Made by a program: the position numbers and the translations under genes. The notes beneath the pieces are model-generated. The model was given only the letters and a program-made list of their open reading frames with translations. It ran no database searches and had not been told where the DNA came from. Shown here piece by piece: positions 1-6,446 of a stretch of 10,842 nucleotides of DNA. Source of the DNA: Janthinobacterium lividum (GTDB lineage: Bacteria > Pseudomonadota > Gammaproteobacteria > Steroidobacterales > Steroidobacteraceae); the NCBI GenBank assembly GCA_943327025.2, contig CALPVO020000053.1, forward strand, positions 1 through 10,842, given 5' to 3'. Each line of letters opens with the position of its first letter. Position 1 is the first letter of the stretch.

Positions 1-1
1 C

Positions 2-220
2 AGCGGTACCAACCACGTGCTGCCGACTTATGGTTACGCGCGCGCTTATTCGGGTTTGTCGCTCGGAGATTTCGTCCGCCGCATGACCGTGCAGGAAATC
101 TCTCCGGCTGGCTTGCGCGATCTGGGCCCGGTGGCCCGTACGCTCGCCGAGCTTGAAGGCCTGGACGCTCACGCCAATGCCGTGACCATCCGTCTGAATG
201 CTTTGGAGCGTGGCACGTGA
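2..220 (+). CDS. hisD: Histidinol dehydrogenase, C-terminal fragment (5' part outside window)
   Basis: This is the last 72 residues of HisD, the zinc enzyme that performs the final two NAD-dependent oxidations from L-histidinol to L-histidine in the cytoplasm. The reading frame is open from base 2. It begins with [11 protein letters not shown], which in E. coli HisD directly follows the zinc ligand Asp360, so that ligand lies just outside the window. The segment LDAHANAV near the end carries the His equivalent to E. coli His419, another zinc ligand. The conserved [11 protein letters not shown] block lies between them. The stop TGA overlaps the GTG start of hisC by the sequence GTGA, which suggests translational coupling within the his operon. 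The family is certain from these motifs; the catalytic Glu/His pair is upstream and cannot be checked. Confidence 0.96.
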   Translation, partial: SGTNHVLPTYGYARAYSGLSLGDFVRRMTVQEISPAGLRDLGPVARTLAELEGLDAHANAVTIRLNALERGT

Positions 221-1338
221 ACGACACGGCTCCCTTCACCCCATGGCCGGAGTCGCTCCTCGCCTTGGCCCGCCCGGAGATTCGTTCACTGGCGCCATAC
301 CGCCATGCGCCTTGGGACCCGGCGTATGAGCGCCTGCATGCCAACGAGAACCCGTGGCGAAACCCGGCGGATACGTCCACCGCTGGCCTGAATCGCTACC
401 CAGAGCCCCACCCACTGGCACTTGAGTCGCGGTTGGCAGAACTCTACGGCGTGCGTCCGGAGTGTCTCATTGCCGGACGCGGCAGCGATGAAGCCATCGA
501 CTTGCTGATCCGTGTGTTCTGCGCAGCGAGGCAAGACGCCATCCTGCAATGCCCGCCTACCTTCGGGATGTACGCCGTAGCGGCCGGTGTTCAAGGCGCT
601 GCTGTCGTCGATGTTCCCTTGATGCGCAACGCCGGCTACGCGCTGGATCTGCCCGGGATCGTGGCGACCGCCCGCAAAACCTCAGGCCCTCGCATCAAAC
701 TTGTTTTTGTTTGCGCGCCCAACAACCCAACGGGCAACGACGTCCCAATCGCCGACATCGAGTTCTTGCTCCGAGAATTGGCGGGACAGGCCATCGTCGT
801 CGTCGACGAGGCCTATGTAGAGTTCAGCGGCCGGGAAAGCCTCGCGGCGCGCCTCGGCGAATTCCCGCACCTGGTGGTGCTACGCACGCTGTCTAAAGCC
901 TACGGCCTCGCGGGTGTGCGCTGTGGCGTGGCCATTGGCCACCCGGATCTCGTGGGCTTGTTACGCCGTGCCATTCCGCCCTACGCTATTCCCGAGCCTT
1001 GCATCGAAGCCATCCTCGCGGCCTTGGGGCCTGCCGGGATCAGCATGGCCGACCAAACCCGAGAGCAACTGCTCATGATGCGTCCGCAAATGCTGGCAGC
1101 GCTGGCAGCAACGCCGACGGTGGTTCGTGTGTGGCCCAGTGCCACCAACTTCATCATGGTCGATAGCACCGACCCGGCGGCCATCATGGCCAAGGCCCGT
1201 GAGGTGCGGTTGCTGTTACGCGATTTCTCCAATGGCGCTCGTACCCCGGGCGCTGTCCGTATTTCTCTGGGAACGCTTGAGCAAAATGCGCGCTTGTTGC
1301 GCGCGCTCGACGCCCCACTGCCAGAGGGCTTCGCATGA
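217..1338 (+). CDS. hisC: Histidinol-phosphate aminotransferase
   Basis: HisC is a 373-residue class I/II (fold type I) PLP aminotransferase that converts imidazole acetol phosphate plus glutamate to L-histidinol phosphate and 2-oxoglutarate. Visible landmarks are the N-terminal HANENP at about 41-46, NNPTG at 169-173, VVVDEAY with the PLP-ring Asp197, and [10 protein letters not shown] with the Schiff-base Lys227. Arg235 follows (VRCG), and RISLG has Arg348, the likely substrate carboxylate or phosphate contact. Length is normal for the family (about 350-370). The GTG start is chosen because it overlaps the hisD stop (GTGA) and has GGAG at 205-208, eight bases upstream. The gene ends in an ATGA overlap with hisB. 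Paralogues acting on aromatic amino acids exist, but the operon position fixes the histidine role. Confidence 0.97.
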   Translation: MNDTAPFTPWPESLLALARPEIRSLAPYRHAPWDPAYERLHANENPWRNPADTSTAGLNRYPEPHPLALESRLAELYGVRPECLIAGRGSDEAIDLLIRVFCAARQDAILQCPPTFGMYAVAAGVQGAAVVDVPLMRNAGYALDLPGIVATARKTSGPRIKLVFVCAPNNPTGNDVPIADIEFLLRELAGQAIVVVDEAYVEFSGRESLAARLGEFPHLVVLRTLSKAYGLAGVRCGVAIGHPDLVGLLRRAIPPYAIPEPCIEAILAALGPAGISMADQTREQLLMMRPQMLAALAATPTVVRVWPSATNFIMVDSTDPAAIMAKAREVRLLLRDFSNGARTPGAVRISLGTLEQNARLLRALDAPLPEGFA

Positions 1339-2438
1339 GCCAGTTTCCGGCCGTATTGTTCATTGACCGTGACGGCACCCTCGTCATCGAGCCAGAAGAC
1401 CAGCAAGTCGACCGTCTCGACAAAGTCCGCTTCGTGCCTGGGGTATTCGCAGGCCTGCAAGCGCTGAAGGCTGCGGGCTATCGGTTTGTCATGGTGACCA
1501 ATCAGGACGGACGCGGTACCGCGAGTTTTCCCGAGGAAGACTTTGCCGTTCCACAGGCATTCATTCTCGAAGTGTTCGCATCGCAAGGCATCACCTTCGA
1601 CGAGGTCTTCGTGTGCCCACACAAGCCTGCCGATGGCTGCCATTGCCGCAAGCCGCTCACCGGCCTGCTGGACCCGTGGCTGGCGCGCAACCCCATTGAC
1701 CGTCAGCGTAGTGCAGTCATAGGCGACCGCGACAGCGACCTGCAACTCGCCAAGAACCTCGGGATCGATGCCTTGCGCATACTGCCCGGTGGCGGGGCAG
1801 GCAACCAACCTCCCGGCGGTCCGGAATTCACCTGGGAAGCCGTCGTGCGTTGCCTCAGTGGCCGTCACCGGACCGCGCGCATCGCGCGCAAAACGCGTGA
1901 GACAGACATCGTGGTGGCCGTGGACCTCGACAGCGACGGGCCGCAAACCTTGCACACTGGCATCGGCTTTTTCGACCACATGCTGGAACAGATCGGCAAG
2001 CATGGTGGTTTCCAACTCGACCTGCGTTGCCAAGGCGACTTGCAGGTCGATGAGCACCACACGGTGGAAGACTGCGCGCTTGCGCTAGGCCAGGCACTGC
2101 GAGAAGCCCTCGGCGACAAGCGCGGCATTGGTCGCTATGGTTTCCTGCTGGCGATGGACGAGGCCGAGGCGCAAGTTGCCATCGACCTCTCCGGGCGCGC
2201 CTACTTCGTCTGGGAAGGCCAGTTCAACCGCGAAACTGTCGGTGGCTTGCCAACAGAACTGGTCCCACACTTCTTCCGCAGCTTGGCAGATACGCTCGGT
2301 GCGGCAATCCACGTTACGGTTCGTGGCGACAACTCTCATCACATGGTGGAGGCAGCATTCAAGGGCGTGGGCCGTGCGTTACGTGCTGCCCTGCGCCGTG
2401 AAGGCAACGACCTGCCCAGCAGCAAAGGCACGCTGTGA
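1335..2438 (+). CDS. hisB: Bifunctional histidinol-phosphatase / imidazoleglycerol-phosphate dehydratase
   Basis: This 367-residue fusion carries two non-consecutive histidine-pathway activities. The N-terminal part (about 1-170) is a HAD-superfamily phosphatase that dephosphorylates histidinol phosphate. It has FIDRDGTL with the nucleophile Asp11 and acid/base Asp13, TNQDGRGT, the zinc-binding C-x-H-x(n)-C-x-C cluster in CPHKPADGCHCRKP, and VIGDRDSD. The C-terminal part (about 180-367) is the Mn-dependent imidazoleglycerol-phosphate dehydratase, with GFFDHMLEQI, DEHHTVED, LGDKRGI, LSGR, HFFRS and DNSHHMVEAAFKG. Length and domain order match E. coli HisB (355 aa). The ATG lies in an ATGA overlap with hisC, preceded by AGAGGG at 1323-1328. 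The stop forms a GTGA overlap with hisH. The fused form is typical of gammaproteobacteria. Confidence 0.98.
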   Translation: MSQFPAVLFIDRDGTLVIEPEDQQVDRLDKVRFVPGVFAGLQALKAAGYRFVMVTNQDGRGTASFPEEDFAVPQAFILEVFASQGITFDEVFVCPHKPADGCHCRKPLTGLLDPWLARNPIDRQRSAVIGDRDSDLQLAKNLGIDALRILPGGGAGNQPPGGPEFTWEAVVRCLSGRHRTARIARKTRETDIVVAVDLDSDGPQTLHTGIGFFDHMLEQIGKHGGFQLDLRCQGDLQVDEHHTVEDCALALGQALREALGDKRGIGRYGFLLAMDEAEAQVAIDLSGRAYFVWEGQFNRETVGGLPTELVPHFFRSLADTLGAAIHVTVRGDNSHHMVEAAFKGVGRALRAALRREGNDLPSSKGTL

Positions 2439-3052
2439 GTTTCAGCGCCGGCACGGTAGCGCTCATCGACAATGGCGGCGCCAACGTCGCTTCCGTGGTG
2501 CACGCACTAGAACGGCTCGGCGTGAATGCCGAACGGACCGCCTCGCCCGAGCGTATCGCGGCAGCGGACCGGGTCATTCTGCCTGGCGTCGGCGCCGCGG
2601 CCGATGCCATGGCGCGGCTGCAAGCCTCGGGCCTCGACCGTCTCATCCCTACCCTCACTCAGCCCGTGCTCGGCATCTGTCTTGGCATGCAACTGTTGTT
2701 TTCCGGCTCCGACGAAGGCGATGTCGCCTGTCTGGCGTTGATGCACGGGCAGGCAAAGCGGTTCCCGGCTGGCGGTCTGCCGGTACCCCATATGGGATGG
2801 AACGAACTGCGCCTGCGCCAACCTCATGCCTTGCTGGCGGGTTTGAAAGACGGCGACTACGCCTACTTCGTCCACAGTTACGCGCTACCGGTCAGTGCAG
2901 ACACCCTAGCCACTGCCGACTACGGCGGTGAGTTCACGGCCGTTGCCGCCCGCGGCAATTTCCACGGAGCGCAGTTTCACCCGGAACGCTCCGCCCGTGT
3001 CGGCTCGCTACTTCTTGCCAACTTCCTGCGCTTGCCCACTGGCAGCCGCTAA
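2435..3052 (+). CDS. hisH: Imidazole glycerol phosphate synthase, glutaminase subunit
   Basis: HisH (205 residues) is the class I glutamine amidotransferase subunit that hydrolyses glutamine and passes ammonia through the HisF barrel. The catalytic triad is visible as Cys82 in GICLGMQLL, with His182 and Glu184 in FHPERS. The oxyanion-side PGVGA segment is at about 50-54 and FVHSY at about 145-149, both typical of HisH. The start is GTG inside a GTGA overlap with the hisB stop, with AAAGG at 2424-2428 six bases upstream. It should form a 1:1 complex with HisF, encoded two genes downstream, with hisA between them as in many his operons. Length is normal. Confidence 0.97.
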   Translation: MSFSAGTVALIDNGGANVASVVHALERLGVNAERTASPERIAAADRVILPGVGAAADAMARLQASGLDRLIPTLTQPVLGICLGMQLLFSGSDEGDVACLALMHGQAKRFPAGGLPVPHMGWNELRLRQPHALLAGLKDGDYAYFVHSYALPVSADTLATADYGGEFTAVAARGNFHGAQFHPERSARVGSLLLANFLRLPTGSR

Positions 3053-3066
3053 GCCACTGGAAACCC

Positions 3067-3819
3067 ATGGAACTCATTCCTGCCATCGATCTGCGCGGCG
3101 GCCAAGTGGTTCGCTTGCTGCACGGTGACTTCGCCGCCGAGACACAGTACGCAGTCACACCCGCAACGCTCTACACGCGCTATGCGGACTGGGGTGCAGC
3201 CACCCTGCATGTGGTTGATCTCGATGGTGCGCGTGATGGCACCTCCGGCAATCTCGGCCTCATTGAATCGCTGGCCGCGGGTGGCCGCATGAAACTGCAG
3301 GTGGGCGGTGGCATCCGCAGCGAAGCTGCGCTGCAACGCCTGTTAGCGCTGGGTGTCCACCGCGTAGTCATTGGCAGCCTGGCCGTTACCGCGCCCTCGA
3401 CCGTCGAACAGTGGCTTAGCACCTACGGGGCGGCGCACATGACGCTCGCCCTCGATATCCGGCTGGATGGCGAACTGACCAACGGCGGGACCCCGTGGAT
3501 TACCACGCACGGTTGGAAAGAAAACAGCGCCTTGAGTCTGTGGGACGCGGTAGCCCGCTACGAACAAGCCGGTCTGCAGCACGTGCTGTGTACGGATGTC
3601 GCGCGTGATGGCGCGCTGGCGGGCCCCAACCTAGAACTTTACGCAGAAGCGGTAAGAAAGTTCCCGCGCATCGCCTGGCAGGCCTCGGGTGGTGTGCGCC
3701 ACGTCGCGGACCTCGAAGCCTTACGCACCGTCGGCGTTGCCGGCACCGTCAGTGGCAAGGCCCTGCTAGAAGGCCGCATGACCCGGGAGGAGTTGCAGCC
3801 ATTCTTGCCCGCCGCCTGA
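3067..3819 (+). CDS. hisA: ProFAR isomerase (HisA)
   Basis: HisA (250 residues) is a (beta-alpha)8 barrel that catalyses the Amadori rearrangement of ProFAR to PRFAR, the substrate of HisHF. Catalytic Asp8 sits in IPAIDLRGG, and the second catalytic Asp130 sits at the end of LALDIR. The phosphate-binding elements VGGGIRS (about 79-85) and ASGGVR are present in the two half-barrels, and [14 protein letters not shown] is the usual loop near strand 6. It starts 14 bases after hisH, the only gap in this part of the operon. Its ribosome binding site is weak (GGAAA close to the ATG), so re-initiation after hisH is plausible. Its last 19 bases overlap the proposed start of hisF, and its final codons contain hisF's Shine-Dalgarno sequence. 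Confidence 0.97.
   Translation: MELIPAIDLRGGQVVRLLHGDFAAETQYAVTPATLYTRYADWGAATLHVVDLDGARDGTSGNLGLIESLAAGGRMKLQVGGGIRSEAALQRLLALGVHRVVIGSLAVTAPSTVEQWLSTYGAAHMTLALDIRLDGELTNGGTPWITTHGWKENSALSLWDAVARYEQAGLQHVLCTDVARDGALAGPNLELYAEAVRKFPRIAWQASGGVRHVADLEALRTVGVAGTVSGKALLEGRMTREELQPFLPAA
3785..3792 (+). promoter_or_regulatory. Shine-Dalgarno sequence of hisF
   Basis: GGGAGGAG lies inside the 3' end of hisA, eight bases before ATT 3801. It is among the strongest ribosome binding sites in the window. Its spacing fits ATT 3801 and not CTG 3816 (23 bases), so it is the main evidence deciding the hisF start. Confidence 0.75.
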
Positions 3820-4586
3820 TTCCTTGCCTGGACGTCCGCGACGGTCTTGTCGTCAAAGGCGTGCAATTCCGCGACCACGAAGTGGTCGGCGACATTCTCG
3901 ACCTGGCCGCACGTTATGCCGCGGAAGGCGCCGATGAACTCGTGTTCTACGACATTACTGCAAGCCCGGAAGGACGCGGTGTCGATCGCAGTTGGATAGC
4001 GCGCATTGGGCGACTGCTCGACATTCCGTTCTGCGTTGCCGGCGGCATTCGCAGCGTCGCCGAAGCCGAAGCCGTGTTGGCGGCGGGTGCGGAGAAGGTG
4101 TCCGTCAACTCCCCCGCCATCGCCAATCCAGGTTTGGTCGATGAACTGGCACGCCGCTTCGGTTCGCAGTGCGTCGTGGTCGGTATCGACAGTCAAACGC
4201 GCGATGGCCGCTACGAGGTGTACCAGTTCACCGGCGACCCCACCAAGACCCGCAGCACTGCCCGCAGCACGCTCGACTGGGTGAGCGAAGTGCAAGCGCG
4301 TGGTGCAGGCGAGATTGTGCTGAACTGCATGGCGAGCGATGGTGTGCGCCGTGGCTATGACATTCCGCAACTCCAAGCCGTTCGGGCAGTGTGCGGCGTC
4401 CCCCTCATCGCTTCTGGTGGTGCTGGTGCGCCAGAGCACTTCGCGGCGGTGTTCCGTGAGGCGAACGTGGACGGTGCACTGGCGGCCAGTGTGTTCCACA
4501 AGGGTCTCATCCGCATCCCCGATTTGAAGCGGCAACTGCTGGCCGACGGCATTGCCATTCGCCCGCCTGAAGGAGACGCCGCATGA
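3801..4586 (+). CDS. hisF: Imidazole glycerol phosphate synthase, cyclase subunit; probable ATT start
   Basis: HisF (261 residues from the chosen start) is the barrel subunit that joins ammonia from HisH to PRFAR, giving imidazole glycerol phosphate and AICAR. Catalytic Asp11 (IPCLDVRDG) and Asp130 (VVGIDS) fall at exactly the numbers known from Thermotoga HisF when translation begins at ATT 3801. Also present are [39 protein letters not shown] and ALAASVFH. No ATG, GTG or TTG is in frame near the conserved N-terminus. The nearest GTG, at 3861, would delete Asp11. The ATT reads as [12 protein letters not shown], the standard HisF N-terminus, and follows GGGAGGAG by eight bases. CTG at 3816 is the alternative, but it would remove part of strand 1 and lie too far from the ribosome binding site. 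The gene ends in an ATGA overlap with hisIE. Confidence 0.95.
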   Translation: MLARRLIPCLDVRDGLVVKGVQFRDHEVVGDILDLAARYAAEGADELVFYDITASPEGRGVDRSWIARIGRLLDIPFCVAGGIRSVAEAEAVLAAGAEKVSVNSPAIANPGLVDELARRFGSQCVVVGIDSQTRDGRYEVYQFTGDPTKTRSTARSTLDWVSEVQARGAGEIVLNCMASDGVRRGYDIPQLQAVRAVCGVPLIASGGAGAPEHFAAVFREANVDGALAASVFHKGLIRIPDLKRQLLADGIAIRPPEGDAA

Positions 4587-5236
4587 GCGCTATCCCCCCG
4601 CATCATCCCTCATTGGCCAATCTCGACTGGAGCAAAGGCGATGGCCTGCTCCCCGTGGTCGTTCAGCATGCGGTCGACGGCCGCGTCCTGATGCTCGGTT
4701 ACATGAACGCCGAAGCGCTGGAGCAGACGCTCGCCACCAGCCATGTGACTTTCTTCAGCCGTAGCAAACAACGGCTGTGGATGAAGGGCGAAAGCTCAGG
4801 GCATGTGCTGGTAGTGGAAAGTGTTACCGGTGACTGTGACCGTGACACCGTACTGGTACTGGCGCGGCCCAAAGGCCCTACGTGCCATGAAGGGACCGAC
4901 ACATGCTTCGCGGGGCAGCCCGCACCCGCCGTCGCAGACATCGCATTTCTGGCGGAACTGGAACAGGTGATTCGCGCACGCATCGCTGGCGGCGGCGATA
5001 GCAGCTACACCGCGAAGCTTTATTCGCGCGGCATCAAAAAAGTGGCGCAGAAGGTCGGTGAAGAAGGGCTTGAAGTGGCGCTGGCTGCCGTCGCTGAAGA
5101 CGACAAGGATTTCCTTGGCGAGTGTGCCGACCTGCTCTTTCACCTGGAAGTGCTGTTGCATGCGCGTGGCATGCGCCTCGGCGATGTAGCGGCGGAACTA
5201 GCGCGCCGTCACGCCGACCGCACCGCTGCGGGCTGA
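4583..5236 (+). CDS. hisI (hisIE): Bifunctional phosphoribosyl-AMP cyclohydrolase / phosphoribosyl-ATP pyrophosphohydrolase
   Basis: This 217-residue fusion performs steps 2 and 3 of histidine synthesis. The N-terminal HisI domain (about 1-115) opens the adenine ring of PR-AMP. It shows [20 protein letters not shown], the metal-binding DCDRD at 84-88, and [12 protein letters not shown] with Cys101 and Cys108 as likely zinc ligands. The HisE domain (about 122-210) removes pyrophosphate from PR-ATP. It shows [23 protein letters not shown] with acidic residues at 160-164, and the [13 protein letters not shown] helix, as expected for the MazG-like all-alpha fold. The ATG is in an ATGA overlap with hisF, with a full AAGGAG at 4570-4575. 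Length is close to E. coli HisIE (203 aa). It is the last his gene, and its 3' end overlaps the convergent transporter gene by 28 bases. Confidence 0.97.
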   Translation: MSAIPPHHPSLANLDWSKGDGLLPVVVQHAVDGRVLMLGYMNAEALEQTLATSHVTFFSRSKQRLWMKGESSGHVLVVESVTGDCDRDTVLVLARPKGPTCHEGTDTCFAGQPAPAVADIAFLAELEQVIRARIAGGGDSSYTAKLYSRGIKKVAQKVGEEGLEVALAAVAEDDKDFLGECADLLFHLEVLLHARGMRLGDVAAELARRHADRTAAG

Positions 5237-6420
5237 GGCCCCTGCAGCAGCAACCAGCCAGCCACCACTGCCGTTACTAGCGCCGCGAACGCGAGCGCTG
5301 CCGATGGCCCGAACCACTGCCATAACGCTCCCAGCAAGGCGGCCCCCGGCAAGGCCGCCAGCCCCACGGACATGTAGTAGGTGCCGTAAGCCCGCCCGCG
5401 CAGACCTTGCTTGGTGGCGTCGCCTATCCAGGCGCGCTCTGCCGGCTCGCACAAGGCGATGGCCATCGAATAAAGGCACAGCAATATCGTCGCCGACAAC
5501 GGCGTCCGCGGCACCAGCGCCAGGACCACCAGCAACAAAACCCGCAACGCCCAGCCAATGGCCAGCATTCGACGGACCCCATAGCGGTCCACCGCCCAAC
5601 CGGCCGGATACACGCAAACGACCTTGGCCAGACTGAGCCCCGACCACAGTAACGGGATAGCCACTACCGCTACGCCAGCCGACGTCGCCCACAACACCAG
5701 CAGCATCTCGGGCACGGCGACCATCGCCAACACGCCGCCACCAAGAATGAGCCCCCGAATATCCTTGGGCATGACGCGCCAACTGGCACGAAAGCCCAAA
5801 TCGTCAGCGCTCATCTTCGCCGGCAATGGCTTCTCCGCAGCTTGCTGCTGCGGGACGCGCACACCACTGAAACGCGGCGACAACCCGAGCAAAAGGCTTA
5901 CCAACACCAGCACCCCAGGCACGGCCGCGAACAGGAACACACTGCGCAACGGCCAACCTGCGGCCAATAACGCCGCTGCCAGCAACGGGCCAATGACGGC
6001 ACCGGCATGGTCCAGCGCCCGGTGCAAACCAAAGGCACGTCCGCGTGCCCCGGGTACGACGAGGTCAGCGATGAGTGAGTCGCGTGGCGAGGTACGCAAC
6101 CCTTTGCCCACGCGATCCAGAAAGCGCAGGAACATGATGACCGGCCAGCCCAACACGCTGCCGGCCAAGCCCATCCAGGGACGCGCCATCACAGAGACGG
6201 TATAGCCTGCGATGACGAGCGACCCCGCAGAAGCACCGCGGTCCACCCAGCGGCCGGAGAGCACCTTGAAAAAACTGGAAGTGGCCTCCGCCAATCCCTC
6301 GATGAGCCCGATGATGGCCGGCCCTGCGCCCAACGATAGCGACAGGAACACCGGCAGCAACGGCGTAATCATCTCGCTCGACGCATCGTTCAGCAGAGCC
6401 GCCAGGCCCAGCACCCACAC
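5209..6420 (-). CDS. MFS transporter (12 TM), substrate unknown
   Basis: The product is a 403-residue inner-membrane protein of the major facilitator superfamily. Hydrophobic stretches alternate with short loops in a pattern fitting 12 TM helices, split by a hydrophilic linker at about residues 181-222. The N-terminal half has the family signature NDASSEM at 11-17, IGLIEGLAEATSS, and the loop 2-3 motif GRWVDRG. A conserved DRVGKGLRTSPRDSLIAD follows at about 102-119. Together these mark a DHA1-like proteobacterial subfamily often annotated only as 'MFS transporter'. The GTG at 6420 is the first standard start but has no visible Shine-Dalgarno and leaves almost no residues ahead of TM1. The frame remains open upstream, and a CTG at 6450 overlapping the lysAC stop (CTGA) would add ten residues (LSRTAPLPRA) and give 413 aa. 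It lies 26 bases after lysAC and is probably co-transcribed, so an amino-acid-related substrate is possible but unproven. Confidence 0.9.
   Translation of the reverse strand: MWVLGLAALLNDASSEMITPLLPVFLSLSLGAGPAIIGLIEGLAEATSSFFKVLSGRWVDRGASAGSLVIAGYTVSVMARPWMGLAGSVLGWPVIMFLRFLDRVGKGLRTSPRDSLIADLVVPGARGRAFGLHRALDHAGAVIGPLLAAALLAAGWPLRSVFLFAAVPGVLVLVSLLLGLSPRFSGVRVPQQQAAEKPLPAKMSADDLGFRASWRVMPKDIRGLILGGGVLAMVAVPEMLLVLWATSAGVAVVAIPLLWSGLSLAKVVCVYPAGWAVDRYGVRRMLAIGWALRVLLLVVLALVPRTPLSATILLCLYSMAIALCEPAERAWIGDATKQGLRGRAYGTYYMSVGLAALPGAALLGALWQWFGPSAALAFAALVTAVVAGWLLLQGPQPAAVRSA
5225..5248. other. Inverted repeat at the hisIE / MFS convergent junction
   Basis: GCTGC-GGGC (5225-5233) can pair with GCCC-(CT)-GCAGC (5238-5248). 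This gives a nine-pair stem with a two-base bulge and a four-base loop holding the hisIE stop codon. No T-run follows on either strand, so it is not a classical intrinsic terminator. It may slow polymerase or protect 3' ends, or it may be chance in GC-rich coding DNA. Confidence 0.25.
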
Positions 6421-6446
6421 TGCACGCGGCAGTGGGGCGGTGCGGC

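Noticed and set aside
981..2060. A 359-codon open frame on the minus strand, antisense to hisC and hisB.
   Set aside because: It lies opposite two well-supported genes, its protein shows no recognisable motif, and long antisense frames are common in GC-rich coding DNA. It is a shadow frame.
2128..2931. A 267-codon plus-strand frame overlapping hisB and hisH in another phase.
   Set aside because: The translation is Arg/Ser-rich with no motif and crosses a real gene junction; it is an out-of-frame shadow.
3639..4535. A 298-codon open frame on the minus strand antisense to hisA/hisF.
   Set aside because: The region encodes conserved HisA and HisF on the plus strand. The antisense product has low-complexity Ala/His/Arg composition and no domain signature.
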